Below, piece by piece: positions 24,946 to 36,474 of a stretch of DNA of 64,000 nt. The notes under the pieces were generated by a model. That model saw nothing but the letters and a program-made list of their open reading frames with translations, did not search any database and was not told the DNA's origin. Source of the DNA: Advenella kashmirensis W13003 (lineage in GTDB: Bacteria > Pseudomonadota > Gammaproteobacteria > Burkholderiales > Burkholderiaceae_B); the NCBI RefSeq assembly GCF_000506985.1, contig NZ_KI650980.1, positions 186,001-250,000 on the forward strand, written 5' to 3'. The translations under genes and the position numbers were made by a program. Position 1 is the stretch's first letter; every line of letters starts with the position of its first letter.

Positions 24946-27900
24946 GTGCGCCTTACCCAACTCAAACTTGCCGGATTCAAATCATTTGTTGATCCCACCG
25001 TCATACCGGTGCCCAGCCAGATGGTGGGCGTGGTCGGTCCCAACGGCTGCGGAAAATCCAATATTATCGATGCGGTGCGCTGGGTGCTGGGCGAAACACG
25101 CGCTTCTGAATTGCGCGGCGAGTCCATGCAGGATGTCATTTTCAATGGCTCGGGCAATCGCAAGCCCGCGGCACGGGCATCGGTCGAACTGGTCTTTGAT
25201 AATTCTGAGGGCCGTGCCGTCGGCCAGTGGAGCACTTACAGTGAAATTGCCGTCAGACGTGTGCTGACCCGCGACGGCACGAGCAGTTACTACGTCAACA
25301 ACCAGCAGGTTCGACGCAAGGATATCCACGATATCTTTCTGGGCACGGGTCTGGGCGCACGCGGTTACGCCATTATCGGTCAGGGCATGATCAATCGCCT
25401 GATCGAGGCCAAGCCTGAAGAGTTGCGCGTCTATCTGGAAGAGGCTGCCGGCGTGTCCCGCTACAAAGAGCGCCGCCGTGAAACCGAGAACCGGCTGGGC
25501 GATACCCGGGAAAATCTGACCCGCGTCGAAGACATCATGCGTGAGCTTGAGTCGCAGCTGACGCGCCTCGAAGCCCAGGCCGAGGTGGCGCGCAAGTACC
25601 GTGACCTGCAGCACGACGGAGAAAAGAAACAGCATGTTCTCTGGCTGATCCGGGAAGAAAACGCCCGTGCCGATCAGCAGAAAAAAGCCGAAGAAATTGA
25701 AAAGGCGCAAACCGAACTCGAAGCATCTCTGGCCGAATTGCGCGCCTCGGAAAGCGAAGTGGAAAAACGCCGCCAGGCGCATTATCAGGCCAGCGACGCA
25801 GTGCACGCAGCCCAGGCAGCCATGTATGAGGCCAATACCGCGGTCAGCCGCCTGGAAACGGAAATTCGCCATGTGGTCGACGCACGCAATCGGCTGCAGG
25901 CACGCAAGGCTACGCTCAATACGCAAATGCAGGAGTGGCAGGACCAGCTGACCCACTGCACAGAACAGATTGCCGAACTGGAAGAAGAACTGGCCGCGGC
26001 GGCCGAGCGCGCCGCTATGGCGCAGGACGAGCTGGAAGCGCGCCAGGCCGATATGCCAGACCTGGACGACAAGGTGCGCAGCGCCTCGGGTGCACGCGAG
26101 ACCATGCGCAGCGAACTGGCGCGGGTTGAACAAAAACTCGCGCTGACAGCGCAGGCGCAGCGCGACGCAGACCGTCAATTGCAGCAACTGGAACAGCGCC
26201 GCGAACGACTGGAACGGGAGCTGGGCGAAATTCAAAGTCCGGAGGCAGGGCGCCTTGAGCAGTTGACCGGTGATCGCAACGCCGCAGAAACGCAACTGGA
26301 AGAAGTGCAGGCCACTCTGCAGGACATGGAAGAGCGCCTGCCGCAACTGGACGATGCCCGTCGTGCGGCGCAGACCGCCTCGCAAAAGGAAACCCAGGAC
26401 GTGGCCCGGCTCGAAGCCCGGCTGACCGCGCTGAGCGCATTGCAGGAAGATGTGCAGAAAAAGGGGGCGCTCGAACCGTGGCTGCAAAAGCACGATCTGG
26501 GCAGTTTCGGCCGTCTCTGGCAGCAGATTCATATTGAACCGGGCTGGGAAGCCGCTCTGGAATCGGCGCTGCGCGAAAGACTGACTGCGCTGCCGCTGCG
26601 CGACCTGGACATGGCACGCGCCTTTACCGATGACCCGCCGCCGTCGCGCCTGGCGTTTTACCAGAAGCCGACAGCCGAAGCGCTGCCTGCACCGCTGGCT
26701 GGCCGCACACCGCTGCTTTCTCTGATCCGTTGTTCCGATCCCGATCTGAAAAGCCTGCTGGGGCGCTGGTTGCAAGGCGTCTATACGGCTTCGTCGCTGC
26801 CCGAAGCGCTTGGACAAAGACAGTCCCTGCCCACCGGCGTGCAACTGGTCGTCCGCGAAGGGCATATGATTGACGCGCATGGCCTGTGTTTCTATGCGGC
26901 CGACTCCGAGCAGTCCGGCATGCTGGCCCGTCAGCAGGAAATCGAAAATCTGCGTCGTGAAATCAAGGCCCGTCAGCTGATTGCCGACCAGGCATTGACG
27001 CAGCTGGCACGCAGCGAAGCCGCCTGGACCTCGCTGTCACAGTCCATGACACCCGCCCGTCAGCGCTTGTCTGAGCTGACACGCCGGGCGCATGACCTGC
27101 AAATGGAACATTCCCGCCTGCATGCGCAAATGCAGCAGAGCGAAGAGCGGCATGCCCGCATCAACGAAGATCTGGCCGATATCCGCGTCCAGCAGGAAGA
27201 ACTGCTGGCGCAAAAGGAAGAATCCGAGGCCGGTTTCGAGACGCTGGACAATGAACTGGCGACTCTGCAGGAAGCCTACGCCGAAGCCGAAATGGCCAGC
27301 GAGTCGCTGGCCGAAACGGCCGAAGCCGCACGCCAGCATATTCGCGAGCTGGAGCGCAGTGTTCAGGAAGCCGGTTTCACCCAGCGTGGCCTGACCTCCC
27401 GCATTGCAGACCTGACGCGCAACCGTGACCTGGCAGGCAATCAGATCAATCAGGCCCGCAACGAACTGGAAAACCTGGAAACCGAGCTGTTTGATTTTGA
27501 TGAATCGGCCACACAGGCCGGCTTGCAGGATGCACTGGAGGCGCGGGCGATTCGCGAAGAGGCCCTGGCGGCTGCACGGCTCGAACTGGACAATCTGGCT
27601 GCCACCTTGCGCGGTGCCGATGAAACGCGCATGCGTACGGAACAGTCACTGGAGCCGCGTCGCAACCGGATTACGCAGTTGCAACTGGACGAACAGGCCG
27701 CCCGGCTGGCCGTCGAACAGTTCTCGGAACAGCTGGATCAGGCCGAGGTGGATCGGGCCGCACTCAAACTCGAAATGAACGATTTGCCGGAAGACTGGTC
27801 CAAAGTAACTTGGCTGCATGCGGAAGTCCAGAAAATTTCCCGGCAGATCGAAGCCCTGGGTTCTGTCAACCTGGCTGCGCTGGACGAACTGAACGAGTCA

Positions 27901-28473
27901 CGCGAGCGCAAGGGCTTTCTGGATGCGCAGCACGCTGACCTGACCGAAGCGATCAATACGCTAGAAGATGCCATTCGCAAGATCGATCGCGAAACGCGTG
28001 ATCTGCTCCAGGAAACATTCAACCAGGTCAACGGGCATTTTGGTGAGTTGTTTCCAAAACTGTTTGGCGGCGGTGAAGCGCGCCTGAGCATGACGGGCGA
28101 AGAAATTCTGGACGCCGGCGTGCAGGTTATGGCGCAGCCGCCAGGCAAGCGTAACAGTACCATTCACTTGCTGTCGGGTGGCGAGAAAGCGCTCACAGCC
28201 ACTGCACTGGTGTTCGCGCTGTTCAAACTGAATCCGGCTCCGTTCTGCCTGCTGGACGAGGTTGATGCGCCGCTGGATGACGCCAACACCGAAAGGTACG
28301 CAAATCTGGTGGGCAGCATGAGCGAACAGACGCAGTTTTTATTTATTTCTCACAATAAAATAGCCATGCAGATGGCGAAGCAGTTAATCGGTGTTACGAT
28401 GCAGGAACAAGGGGTTTCCCGTATTGTTGCTGTGGACATCGAGTCTGCCGTACAGCTTGTTGGCGAAGCGTAA
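24946..28473 (+). CDS. smc: Chromosome segregation protein SMC
   Basis: A 1175-residue SMC ATPase that compacts and segregates the chromosome with ScpA and ScpB. Walker A GPNGCGKSN is at about 31-39, two long coiled coils flank a hinge at about 510-640, and the head is completed by signature LSGGEKALTATALV (about 1075) and Walker B CLLDEVDAPLDDAN (about 1100). The frame extends 40 codons upstream, but GTG 24946, giving RLTQLKLAGFKSF right after the start, fits the family start. zipA follows after 20 bases. Confidence 0.96.
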   Translation: MRLTQLKLAGFKSFVDPTVIPVPSQMVGVVGPNGCGKSNIIDAVRWVLGETRASELRGESMQDVIFNGSGNRKPAARASVELVFDNSEGRAVGQWSTYSEIAVRRVLTRDGTSSYYVNNQQVRRKDIHDIFLGTGLGARGYAIIGQGMINRLIEAKPEELRVYLEEAAGVSRYKERRRETENRLGDTRENLTRVEDIMRELESQLTRLEAQAEVARKYRDLQHDGEKKQHVLWLIREENARADQQKKAEEIEKAQTELEASLAELRASESEVEKRRQAHYQASDAVHAAQAAMYEANTAVSRLETEIRHVVDARNRLQARKATLNTQMQEWQDQLTHCTEQIAELEEELAAAAERAAMAQDELEARQADMPDLDDKVRSASGARETMRSELARVEQKLALTAQAQRDADRQLQQLEQRRERLERELGEIQSPEAGRLEQLTGDRNAAETQLEEVQATLQDMEERLPQLDDARRAAQTASQKETQDVARLEARLTALSALQEDVQKKGALEPWLQKHDLGSFGRLWQQIHIEPGWEAALESALRERLTALPLRDLDMARAFTDDPPPSRLAFYQKPTAEALPAPLAGRTPLLSLIRCSDPDLKSLLGRWLQGVYTASSLPEALGQRQSLPTGVQLVVREGHMIDAHGLCFYAADSEQSGMLARQQEIENLRREIKARQLIADQALTQLARSEAAWTSLSQSMTPARQRLSELTRRAHDLQMEHSRLHAQMQQSEERHARINEDLADIRVQQEELLAQKEESEAGFETLDNELATLQEAYAEAEMASESLAETAEAARQHIRELERSVQEAGFTQRGLTSRIADLTRNRDLAGNQINQARNELENLETELFDFDESATQAGLQDALEARAIREEALAAARLELDNLAATLRGADETRMRTEQSLEPRRNRITQLQLDEQAARLAVEQFSEQLDQAEVDRAALKLEMNDLPEDWSKVTWLHAEVQKISRQIEALGSVNLAALDELNESRERKGFLDAQHADLTEAINTLEDAIRKIDRETRDLLQETFNQVNGHFGELFPKLFGGGEARLSMTGEEILDAGVQVMAQPPGKRNSTIHLLSGGEKALTATALVFALFKLNPAPFCLLDEVDAPLDDANTERYANLVGSMSEQTQFLFISHNKIAMQMAKQLIGVTMQEQGVSRIVAVDIESAVQLVGEA

Positions 28474-28493
28474 ACAAAAGGGTCAATCACACA

Positions 28494-29582
28494 ATGAGTA
28501 ATTTGCAACTGGCATTAATTGCGATCGGAATCGTTCTGATTCTGCTTGTGCTCCTGTTCAACTGGTGGCAGGACCAGCGTGTACGCAAGCAAATGCACGA
28601 CCAGTTCAGCATGGGTGACGAGCATGAGACCGATGTTTTGCTCAAGGATCGCAAGCCGCTGGCCCCTGCCCAGAAAATTCCCGCAGACCGACAGGACCCT
28701 GTTTTTGCGCGCGACGCTGAACCAGTGTCAGCCGCAGCCGCCGCACCAGCACCCTTGCATGATGCTGAAGAGCTGCACGACGAAGAGCGGGTCGACGACA
28801 TGACCGAAGGCGTGATCGACCTGCATTTTGCAGCACCGGTCAGCGGCGCAGACCTGCATCGCTATACCCGCAACGCTTCGCATGCCGGTAGCAAGCCGCT
28901 GCGTTATTTTGCCGAATCTGAAGAGGGTATCCATCGCGCCCAGCTGCGTGCCGATGAATATTATGTCTCCCTGCAAATGGCTATTGTACTGGCCAACCGC
29001 GCTGGTGCGCTGGGCGAGATCGAATGGTCGCAGGCATGGGCCAAGGCCGATGAAATCGCCCACGAATTTGATGCCAGTGTTGAGAGTCCCGACGTACCGG
29101 CCTTGTTGCGCCGTGCCGGCAAGCTCGACGAAGTATGTGCCAATCTGGACACGCAGGTGGGCCTGACTGTGCAACTGGCGCAGCCTCATCCCGTACGCAG
29201 CGTCATTGATGTGGCCCGCGCCAAAGGCTTTACTGAATATCGCAATGGGCTGGCCTGGATGAACCACGATGGCCTGCCTCGTTTTGTACTGCTGCTGGCA
29301 GGCGAACATGCGGACGATCCGGCCAATGCCGGCGTCAGTCGTGTGGATCTGCTGCTCGATGTGCCCTGCAGCCCGCCCGACGACACACCGTTTGCACGCA
29401 TGATGGCCGTGGCGCGCGATCTGGCCCTGTCTCTGGACGGTCAGCTGGTTGATGATTCCGGCCGTCCCGTGATGGAAGGCTCTGAACATGCCATCGACGA
29501 ACAGATTCGCGGTATTTATGAAGAGCTGGAGCAGCAGGGTCTGCAGGCCGGTTCGGCACGCGCGTTGCGAGTCTTCTCTTAA
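28494..29582 (+). CDS. zipA: Cell division protein ZipA-like
   Basis: A 362-residue protein with one N-terminal membrane helix (about 5-24, LALIAIGIVLILLVLLFNWW), a charged Ala/Pro linker to about residue 115, and a C-terminal globular domain of about 240 residues (YYVSLQMAIVLANRAG and onward) that corresponds to the FtsZ-binding domain. Sequence conservation of ZipA is low, so the position between smc and ligA carries weight. It would anchor FtsZ to the inner membrane at division. ligA starts 12 bases later. Confidence 0.8.
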   Translation: MSNLQLALIAIGIVLILLVLLFNWWQDQRVRKQMHDQFSMGDEHETDVLLKDRKPLAPAQKIPADRQDPVFARDAEPVSAAAAAPAPLHDAEELHDEERVDDMTEGVIDLHFAAPVSGADLHRYTRNASHAGSKPLRYFAESEEGIHRAQLRADEYYVSLQMAIVLANRAGALGEIEWSQAWAKADEIAHEFDASVESPDVPALLRRAGKLDEVCANLDTQVGLTVQLAQPHPVRSVIDVARAKGFTEYRNGLAWMNHDGLPRFVLLLAGEHADDPANAGVSRVDLLLDVPCSPPDDTPFARMMAVARDLALSLDGQLVDDSGRPVMEGSEHAIDEQIRGIYEELEQQGLQAGSARALRVFS

Positions 29583-31634
<2,052 letters not shown>

Positions 31635-31690
31635 TACGGCGGGTGGACAGGGCGCTCTGCAAGGTGGCATGCGACGCCAGGCGTGCATAA

Positions 31691-31743
31691 AAAACTCCCC
31701 ACATCGTGGACATGATGAATGTCCGGATGTGGGGATTTTTTTA
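31691..31743. terminator. Bidirectional intrinsic terminator ligA / parvulin gene
   Basis: CCCCACATC (31697-31705) pairs with GATGTGGGG (31726-31734), with an inner GGACAT/ATGTCC stem, followed by ATTTTTTT on the plus strand. AAAA precedes it, so it can also act on the minus strand for the convergent gene. Confidence 0.85.
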
Positions 31744-31798
31744 CCGCGCAATTGATCTGTCACGCGGCAACCTGTATGGTTGCCCCGCACATACTCAA

Positions 31799-32656
31799 TT
31801 ACTGCTTCGGTGCTTCAGTTGCCGGTGCGGCAGCAGGGGCCTCGGCCGGTTTGTCAGCTGAGGCGCCTTCGGGAGCGGATTTTTCAATCTTGGCTTCATC
31901 ACGCAGTTTTTTCATTTGTTCCTGCAGTGATTGCTGGCTCAGCATCTGGCTGATTTGCGGCTTGGCTTCTTCCAGGGTTGGTACCTTCACCGGACGCGAA
32001 TCGGTCACCTGAATGATGTGCCAGCCAAACTGGCTTTTTACCGGTTTGTCCAGTAACTGGCCTTTTTTGGCGGCTTTTACCGCTTCGGCAAATTCGGGTA
32101 CGTAGTTCTCGGCAGGTGCCCAGCCCAGATCGCCCCCGTTTTTACCACTACCCGGATCAATCGAGTTCTTTTTGGCTGCATCGGCAAAGCTGATTTTCTT
32201 GGCCTTGATATCTTTCAGCAGTTTATTGGCTGCTGTTTCATCTTTGACCAGGATATGCTTGACCTGATACTCCTGTTCGCCAGCAGACTGGGCCTTGAAG
32301 TCGTCATAGGCTTTCTTGATATCGTCGTCGCTGACCGGGTGGGATTTTGCCCAGTCGCGCATCATGGAGCCGATCAGGATTTCCTGGCGGGCATTTTCGA
32401 TGGCAAACTGCACTTCGGGATTCTTATCCACGCCTTGTTTCTCGGCTTCCTGAGACAAGACGGCACTGTTGATGAGCTGTTCTGTAATCTGTTCGCGCAA
32501 TGCGGGACTGTCGGTCGCGCCACGTGCAATCAGCGTTTTCACTGCCGTATCAACCTGATCTTTGGTAATTTCCTTACCATTCACAGTGGCCACGTTCTGG
32601 GCCAGAGCCGGTACAGTCATGGCGCAAGTTACAGCGAGTAAAATAAAACGTTTCAT
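31799..32656 (-). CDS. Periplasmic parvulin-type peptidyl-prolyl isomerase
   Basis: A 285-residue foldase. Residues 1-19 are a Sec signal peptide ending in VPALAQ. An N-terminal SurA/PrsA-like helical region follows, then a PpiC domain at about 130-230 with QVKHILVKDE, GGDLGWAP and FGWHIIQV. The C-terminal 30 residues are Ala/Pro/Lys-rich. AAGGAAAAC lies before the ATG. It follows bolA by 14 bases on the same strand, and the msrB-yciB-bolA-isomerase set looks like one operon. It is shorter than SurA, with a single parvulin domain. Confidence 0.9.
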   Translation of the reverse strand: MKRFILLAVTCAMTVPALAQNVATVNGKEITKDQVDTAVKTLIARGATDSPALREQITEQLINSAVLSQEAEKQGVDKNPEVQFAIENARQEILIGSMMRDWAKSHPVSDDDIKKAYDDFKAQSAGEQEYQVKHILVKDETAANKLLKDIKAKKISFADAAKKNSIDPGSGKNGGDLGWAPAENYVPEFAEAVKAAKKGQLLDKPVKSQFGWHIIQVTDSRPVKVPTLEEAKPQISQMLSQQSLQEQMKKLRDEAKIEKSAPEGASADKPAEAPAAAPATEAPKQ

Positions 32657-32670
32657 AGTTTTCCTTTTGG

Positions 32671-32937
32671 TTAAGAAATAGGTTGTGTCTGAATGGACAA
32701 TGCATGAATCGGGTAGGGGATCAGATCACCCAGCGCATCGTAAACCAGTCGCTGGCTGGCTATCCGCGACAGGCCGTTGAAGCGGGCTGACCGGATGCTC
32801 AGGCGATAGTGACCCGCACCATTGCTGGCGCCGGCGTGTCCCTTATGCAGATGCGATTCATCTTCAATATCAAGCGAGGCGGGTTCGAGTGCAGCAAGAC
32901 GCTCGCGGATCAGGGCAATGCGATCGGTATCAGTCAT
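32671..32937 (-). CDS. bolA: BolA family protein
   Basis: An 88-residue BolA-like protein; family members bind monothiol glutaredoxins and [2Fe-2S] clusters and some affect cell shape. ATG 32937 ([13 protein letters not shown]) was chosen because family length fits. The core GHYRLSIRSARFNGLSRIASQRLVYDAL matches the BolA helix-turn-helix-like region. It overlaps the end of yciB by 8 bases, so translation is coupled. Confidence 0.9.
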   Translation of the reverse strand: MTDTDRIALIRERLAALEPASLDIEDESHLHKGHAGASNGAGHYRLSIRSARFNGLSRIASQRLVYDALGDLIPYPIHALSIQTQPIS

Positions 32938-33523
32938 TGGCTTTCTCCGGGACAGGAGGAACAGACGCCGAGCCTGCCGATGCAGGCAATTCCTGCATAT
33001 GGCGACCCAGCCAGACAGACTGGCCAATGGCAAAAATGACGAGCAGGATTGTCATGCCGAAGGCCTTGAACGCGGCCCACTGATCGAGCGTAAAGTAGCC
33101 GGAAAACGCGACCACCAGATTCAGCGCACCGGCAAACAGAAAAAAGCCGGCCCATGTGTCGGACAGCCGATCCCAGATGCGATCGGGCAGGCTCATTTGC
33201 GTCGCCAGCATTTTGCGCAGCACATTTTTATTAAACAGCAGACGTGAGCCCAGCAAAATGAAAGCAAACATCCAGTAGAGCACCGTTGGTTTCCATTTGA
33301 CGAACGTCTCGCTATGGAAATAGATGGTAGCGCCGCCAAAAATCACGATGATGATAACGTTCATCCAGTTGGTCGCTTCAATGGGACGGCCACGCAATTT
33401 GAGCCACAGGATCTGCAGCACGCTGCAAATGATGGCCACCCAGGTAGCGATAAAGATGTCCGCAACTTTAAATGCTACAAAGAAGAGGACAAGCGGGAAG
33501 AAATCAAAAAGCAGCTTTTTCAT
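32930..33523 (-). CDS. yciB: Inner membrane septation protein A (YciB/IspZ)
   Basis: A 197-residue polytopic membrane protein linked to septation and envelope integrity. Five hydrophobic helices are visible. The start [19 protein letters not shown], the central [17 protein letters not shown] and the segment [23 protein letters not shown] are characteristic. The C-terminal 20 residues are a Pro/Ala-rich extension. It overlaps msrB by 4 bases upstream and bolA by 8 bases downstream. Confidence 0.94.
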   Translation of the reverse strand: MKKLLFDFFPLVLFFVAFKVADIFIATWVAIICSVLQILWLKLRGRPIEATNWMNVIIIVIFGGATIYFHSETFVKWKPTVLYWMFAFILLGSRLLFNKNVLRKMLATQMSLPDRIWDRLSDTWAGFFLFAGALNLVVAFSGYFTLDQWAAFKAFGMTILLVIFAIGQSVWLGRHMQELPASAGSASVPPVPEKAND

Positions 33524-33912
33524 TCTGATGGTTCAAAGCGAAGGGACAGCGAATTGATGCAATAGCGCAGGCCGGTGGGTGGAGGGCCGTCGGGAAAGAC
33601 ATGACCCAGATGGGCGTCGCACACGTTGCACAGGATTTCGGTGCGCACCATGCCGTGTGATGTGTCGGTTTCTTCGCGAACGTTGTGTGGATTGAGCGGT
33701 TCGAAATAACTGGGCCAGCCACAACCAGCGTCAAATTTCGTATCTGAAGCGAACAGGGGGGTGCCGCACGCGACACAGGTATAGATACCGGGCTGGAAGT
33801 GATCCCAGTACTCGCCCGTGAAGGCGCGCTCGGTGCCTTTTTGCCGTGTAACGTGATAGCTTTCGGGGGAAAGCAGTTCACGCCATTGCTGTTCGGACTT
33901 GATAATTTTCAA
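33520..33912 (-). CDS. msrB: Peptide-methionine (R)-S-oxide reductase
   Basis: A 130-residue enzyme that repairs methionine-R-sulfoxide. Zinc-binding pairs are in [11 protein letters not shown] and [13 protein letters not shown]. The substrate region has [10 protein letters not shown], and the catalytic cysteine is C118 in [11 protein letters not shown]. It is the first gene of the msrB-yciB-bolA-isomerase set, joined to yciB by an ATGA overlap. Confidence 0.96.
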   Translation of the reverse strand: MKIIKSEQQWRELLSPESYHVTRQKGTERAFTGEYWDHFQPGIYTCVACGTPLFASDTKFDAGCGWPSYFEPLNPHNVREETDTSHGMVRTEILCNVCDAHLGHVFPDGPPPTGLRYCINSLSLRFEPSE

Positions 33913-34231
33913 AGGTGGCCTTTACATCTAAAGCGGTCGGCGCGATGAACAGAATCGGGCGCGTCGTACCGGGTTTCATATGAATCTGCCTGGCGCGAAG
34001 CGCATCAGACAGATCGCCTGGCGGTGCATCCTGATAACCTGCAAAGCAGGCTGCTCCCGATCTATTTTAAAGTATATTGGGGGCGCATTCCGGAATTACC
34101 ATGACAAAACTGTATGATTACGCGTTCAAGTGTGACATATTATTGTCAGTATCCTGCTGACTATAGCCTGCATCGCAATGCGCCGATGGCGATTGTAATG
34201 AAGCGTAATCAAATTATATGAGAGACGAATA
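33913..34231. other. Divergent intergenic region msrB / ABC transporter
   Basis: 319 bases without a supported gene. Features seen are a CCTGC/GCAGG hairpin near 34036-34050 and an inverted repeat TGACA-N6-TGTCA at 34133-34148, about 85 bases before the receptor gene. A short minus-strand frame beginning at 33979 runs into msrB but has no independent support. Confidence 0.4.
34133..34148. promoter_or_regulatory. Small inverted repeat upstream of the ABC transporter operon
   Basis: TGACA-tattat-TGTCA, 84 bases before the receptor start codon. The geometry fits a dimeric regulator, but five-base arms are weak evidence. Confidence 0.2.
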
Positions 34232-35401
34232 ATGAAAAAGTTCCTGCCCTACCTGATCGGTGCTGCGATTACGGTGAACAGTCTTGCTGCGCTGGCTGCT
34301 GGAGAAACGGTCAATGTCGGCGTGGTGGTCTCGGCGACCGGGCCGGCTGCCTCGCTGGGCATTGCAGAGCGCAATACGGTGGCATTGCTGCCGACCCGGA
34401 TTGGCGATGCCCAGGTCAGCTACACAATTCTTGATGATGCCACTGACGCAACGCAGGCAGTGCGCAATATGCGCAAGCTGATCAGTGAAAATAATGCAGA
34501 TGTGATCATCGGCACGACTGCCACGCCGGGCTCCCTGGCCATGGTGGACGTTGCTGCGGAAAAAAAGATTCCCATGATCAGTCTGGCGGCCAGTGCGGCC
34601 ATTGTGGAACCCGTTGATGGCGCTCGCACCTGGGCGTTCAAAACGCCCCAGAATGATTTTTTGATGGCCGGTGCAATCGTACAGGCCATGGAGAAGGCGG
34701 GGAGCAAGAAAATCGGTTTTATCGGTTTTTCTGATGCCTACGGCCAGAACTGGCTCAAGGAACTGAAAAATGCCTTGCAGGGTAAATCCATTGAAATTGT
34801 GGCTACCGAAAGCTATGCCCGTCCAGATACCAGTGTGACCGGGCAGGTACTCAAGCTCATTGCCGCCAGGCCTGACGCAATCCTGATTGCCGGTTCCGGC
34901 ACGGCGGCGGCACTGCCGCAGCGCGAACTCAAGCAGCGCGGTTTCAAGGGCCAGATTTACCAGACGCATGGGGCTGGCAACAGCGAATTTCTCAAAATAT
35001 GCGGCAGCGCCTGCGAAGGCCTGATTCTGCCGGCGGGTCCGATTCTGGTCGCCGGTCAGTTGCCCAATGACAATCTCATGCGCAAGACCGGTCTGGATTA
35101 CACCCAGCAGTACGAAGCAAAGTATGGCAAGGGATCGGTTAGCGGTTTTGGCGGGCATATGCATGACGCCGGTGCACTGGTTGCTGCTGCGATTCCCGTC
35201 GCGCTGGCGGGTGGAGCTAAACCCGGCACTGATGCGTTTCGCCAAGCCTTGCGTGATGCGCTTGAAAAAAGCAAAGATGTTGTCGGCGTTCACGGGGTGT
35301 TCAATATGTCTCCCAAGGATCATTCCGGACTGGACGAGCGCGCACGGGTCTTGCTGCGGGTCACTAAGGGTCAATGGGAATTTGCCCAGGACCTGAACTG
35401 A
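34232..35401 (+). CDS. Branched-chain amino acid-type ABC transporter, periplasmic receptor
   Basis: A 389-residue type I periplasmic binding protein. The signal peptide is at 1-21 (LAALAA then GETVNVG). The start of the mature protein VNVGVVVSATGPAASLGI, the segment TPGSLAMVDVAAEKKIPMISLAAS and IGFIGFSDAYGQNW are typical of LivK/HAAT receptors. Ligand specificity across this family includes amino acids, amides, urea and aromatic acids, and it cannot be read from sequence. It is first in a four-gene operon with 32 bases to the permease. Confidence 0.88.
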   Translation: MKKFLPYLIGAAITVNSLAALAAGETVNVGVVVSATGPAASLGIAERNTVALLPTRIGDAQVSYTILDDATDATQAVRNMRKLISENNADVIIGTTATPGSLAMVDVAAEKKIPMISLAASAAIVEPVDGARTWAFKTPQNDFLMAGAIVQAMEKAGSKKIGFIGFSDAYGQNWLKELKNALQGKSIEIVATESYARPDTSVTGQVLKLIAARPDAILIAGSGTAAALPQRELKQRGFKGQIYQTHGAGNSEFLKICGSACEGLILPAGPILVAGQLPNDNLMRKTGLDYTQQYEAKYGKGSVSGFGGHMHDAGALVAAAIPVALAGGAKPGTDAFRQALRDALEKSKDVVGVHGVFNMSPKDHSGLDERARVLLRVTKGQWEFAQDLN

Positions 35402-35433
35402 TCGGCTTGCGGTAAAGAAATAACGGAAAGACA

Positions 35434-36471
35434 ATGGATTGGTCAATTGCAAAGATTCTGATGCAGGACGGGATCGTCACAGGCGTCATTTATGCCTTGC
35501 TGGCGGTATCGCTGGTTCTGGTGTTCGCAGTCACACGCATTATTCTGATTGTGCAGGGCGAGTTTGTTACCTATGGTGCGCTGTCTTTTGCATTGATGGC
35601 AGATAACCAGGTGCCCGGCAATCGCTGGTTGCTGATGGTCGGCGGGGCGCTGGTGTTCCTGCGTGAGCTGTGGCTGGTGTTTCGCGGCAAGCCGGCCGGC
35701 ACCCTGATCGGGTCTGCGTTGTTCAGCCTGGCCTTGCCGCTGGCGGTATTCTTTGCCGTCCCGGCTGTTCTGGCGACGGAACCCTCCTTGTGGATCAAGG
35801 CGCTGCTGGCTTTGCTGCTGGTCGTGCCGCTGGGCCCGATGCTATACAAGCTGGCTTATGAACCGATTGCCGAAAGTTCGGTGCTGGCGCTTTTTGTCGT
35901 GTCGATTGCTGTGCACTTTGCTTTTGTTGGCATGGGGCTCGTTTTCTTCGGGGCAGAAGGGCGTCTGGTGTCCGAGCCGTTTTTCGACGGGCAGCTTGAT
36001 CTGTTCGGGCTGACCTGGACGTATCAGAGCCTGTTTGTGATCGCGATGACGGTTGTGATTATCGTGGCATTGTGGCTGTTCTTCGGCTACACCCTGTACG
36101 GCAAGGCGCTGCGCGCGACTGCCGTCAACCGGCGCGGGGCGCGACTGGTGGGCATCAGCACCAGCATGTCCGGGGTCCTGACCTTTTTGCTGTCATCCAT
36201 TGTCGGCGTGCTCTCGGGCATTATGATTGTGTCGTTTATTTCTCTTACCTATGAGACCGGCTTTATGATTGGGCTCAAGGGTTTTGTCGGCGCCATTATC
36301 GGCGGCCTGATAAGTTATCCGATTGCCGCTGCAGGCGCGCTGCTGGTGGGGATCATCGAATCGTTTTCGACTTTCTGGGCAAGTGAGTATAAAGAAGTGA
36401 TTGTGTTTGGCCTGATTATTCCGGTGCTGCTGATTTTGTCTGTGACCAGCCGTCACGACGAAGAGGAGTAG
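35434..36471 (+). CDS. livH: ABC transporter permease, LivH family
   Basis: A 345-residue inner-membrane permease. It begins LMQDGIVTGVIYALLAVSLVLVFAVTRII, the LivH signature, and has about 8-9 helices. The cytoplasmic loop ALRATAVNRRGARLVGI is the expected coupling region. Residues about 60-130 add hydrophobic helices beyond the compact E. coli LivH, so the protein is somewhat longer. It lies between the receptor gene and the permease-ATPase fusion. Confidence 0.9.
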   Translation: MDWSIAKILMQDGIVTGVIYALLAVSLVLVFAVTRIILIVQGEFVTYGALSFALMADNQVPGNRWLLMVGGALVFLRELWLVFRGKPAGTLIGSALFSLALPLAVFFAVPAVLATEPSLWIKALLALLLVVPLGPMLYKLAYEPIAESSVLALFVVSIAVHFAFVGMGLVFFGAEGRLVSEPFFDGQLDLFGLTWTYQSLFVIAMTVVIIVALWLFFGYTLYGKALRATAVNRRGARLVGISTSMSGVLTFLLSSIVGVLSGIMIVSFISLTYETGFMIGLKGFVGAIIGGLISYPIAAAGALLVGIIESFSTFWASEYKEVIVFGLIIPVLLILSVTSRHDEEE

Positions 36472-36474
36472 GGC

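Noticed and set aside
24982-26880. 632-codon open frame antisense to smc
   Set aside because: It is a shadow of the smc frame caused by GC-rich codon usage in coiled-coil DNA. There is no ribosome binding site and no family motif, and smc on the other strand has all its motifs.
33900-33979. Short minus-strand frame overlapping the msrB start
   Set aside because: It has about 33 codons, no good ribosome binding site and ends inside msrB. A leader peptide is possible but unsupported.
34214-35452. 412-codon frame antisense to the ABC receptor gene
   Set aside because: The plus frame has a signal peptide, binding-protein motifs and operon context; the antisense frame has none.
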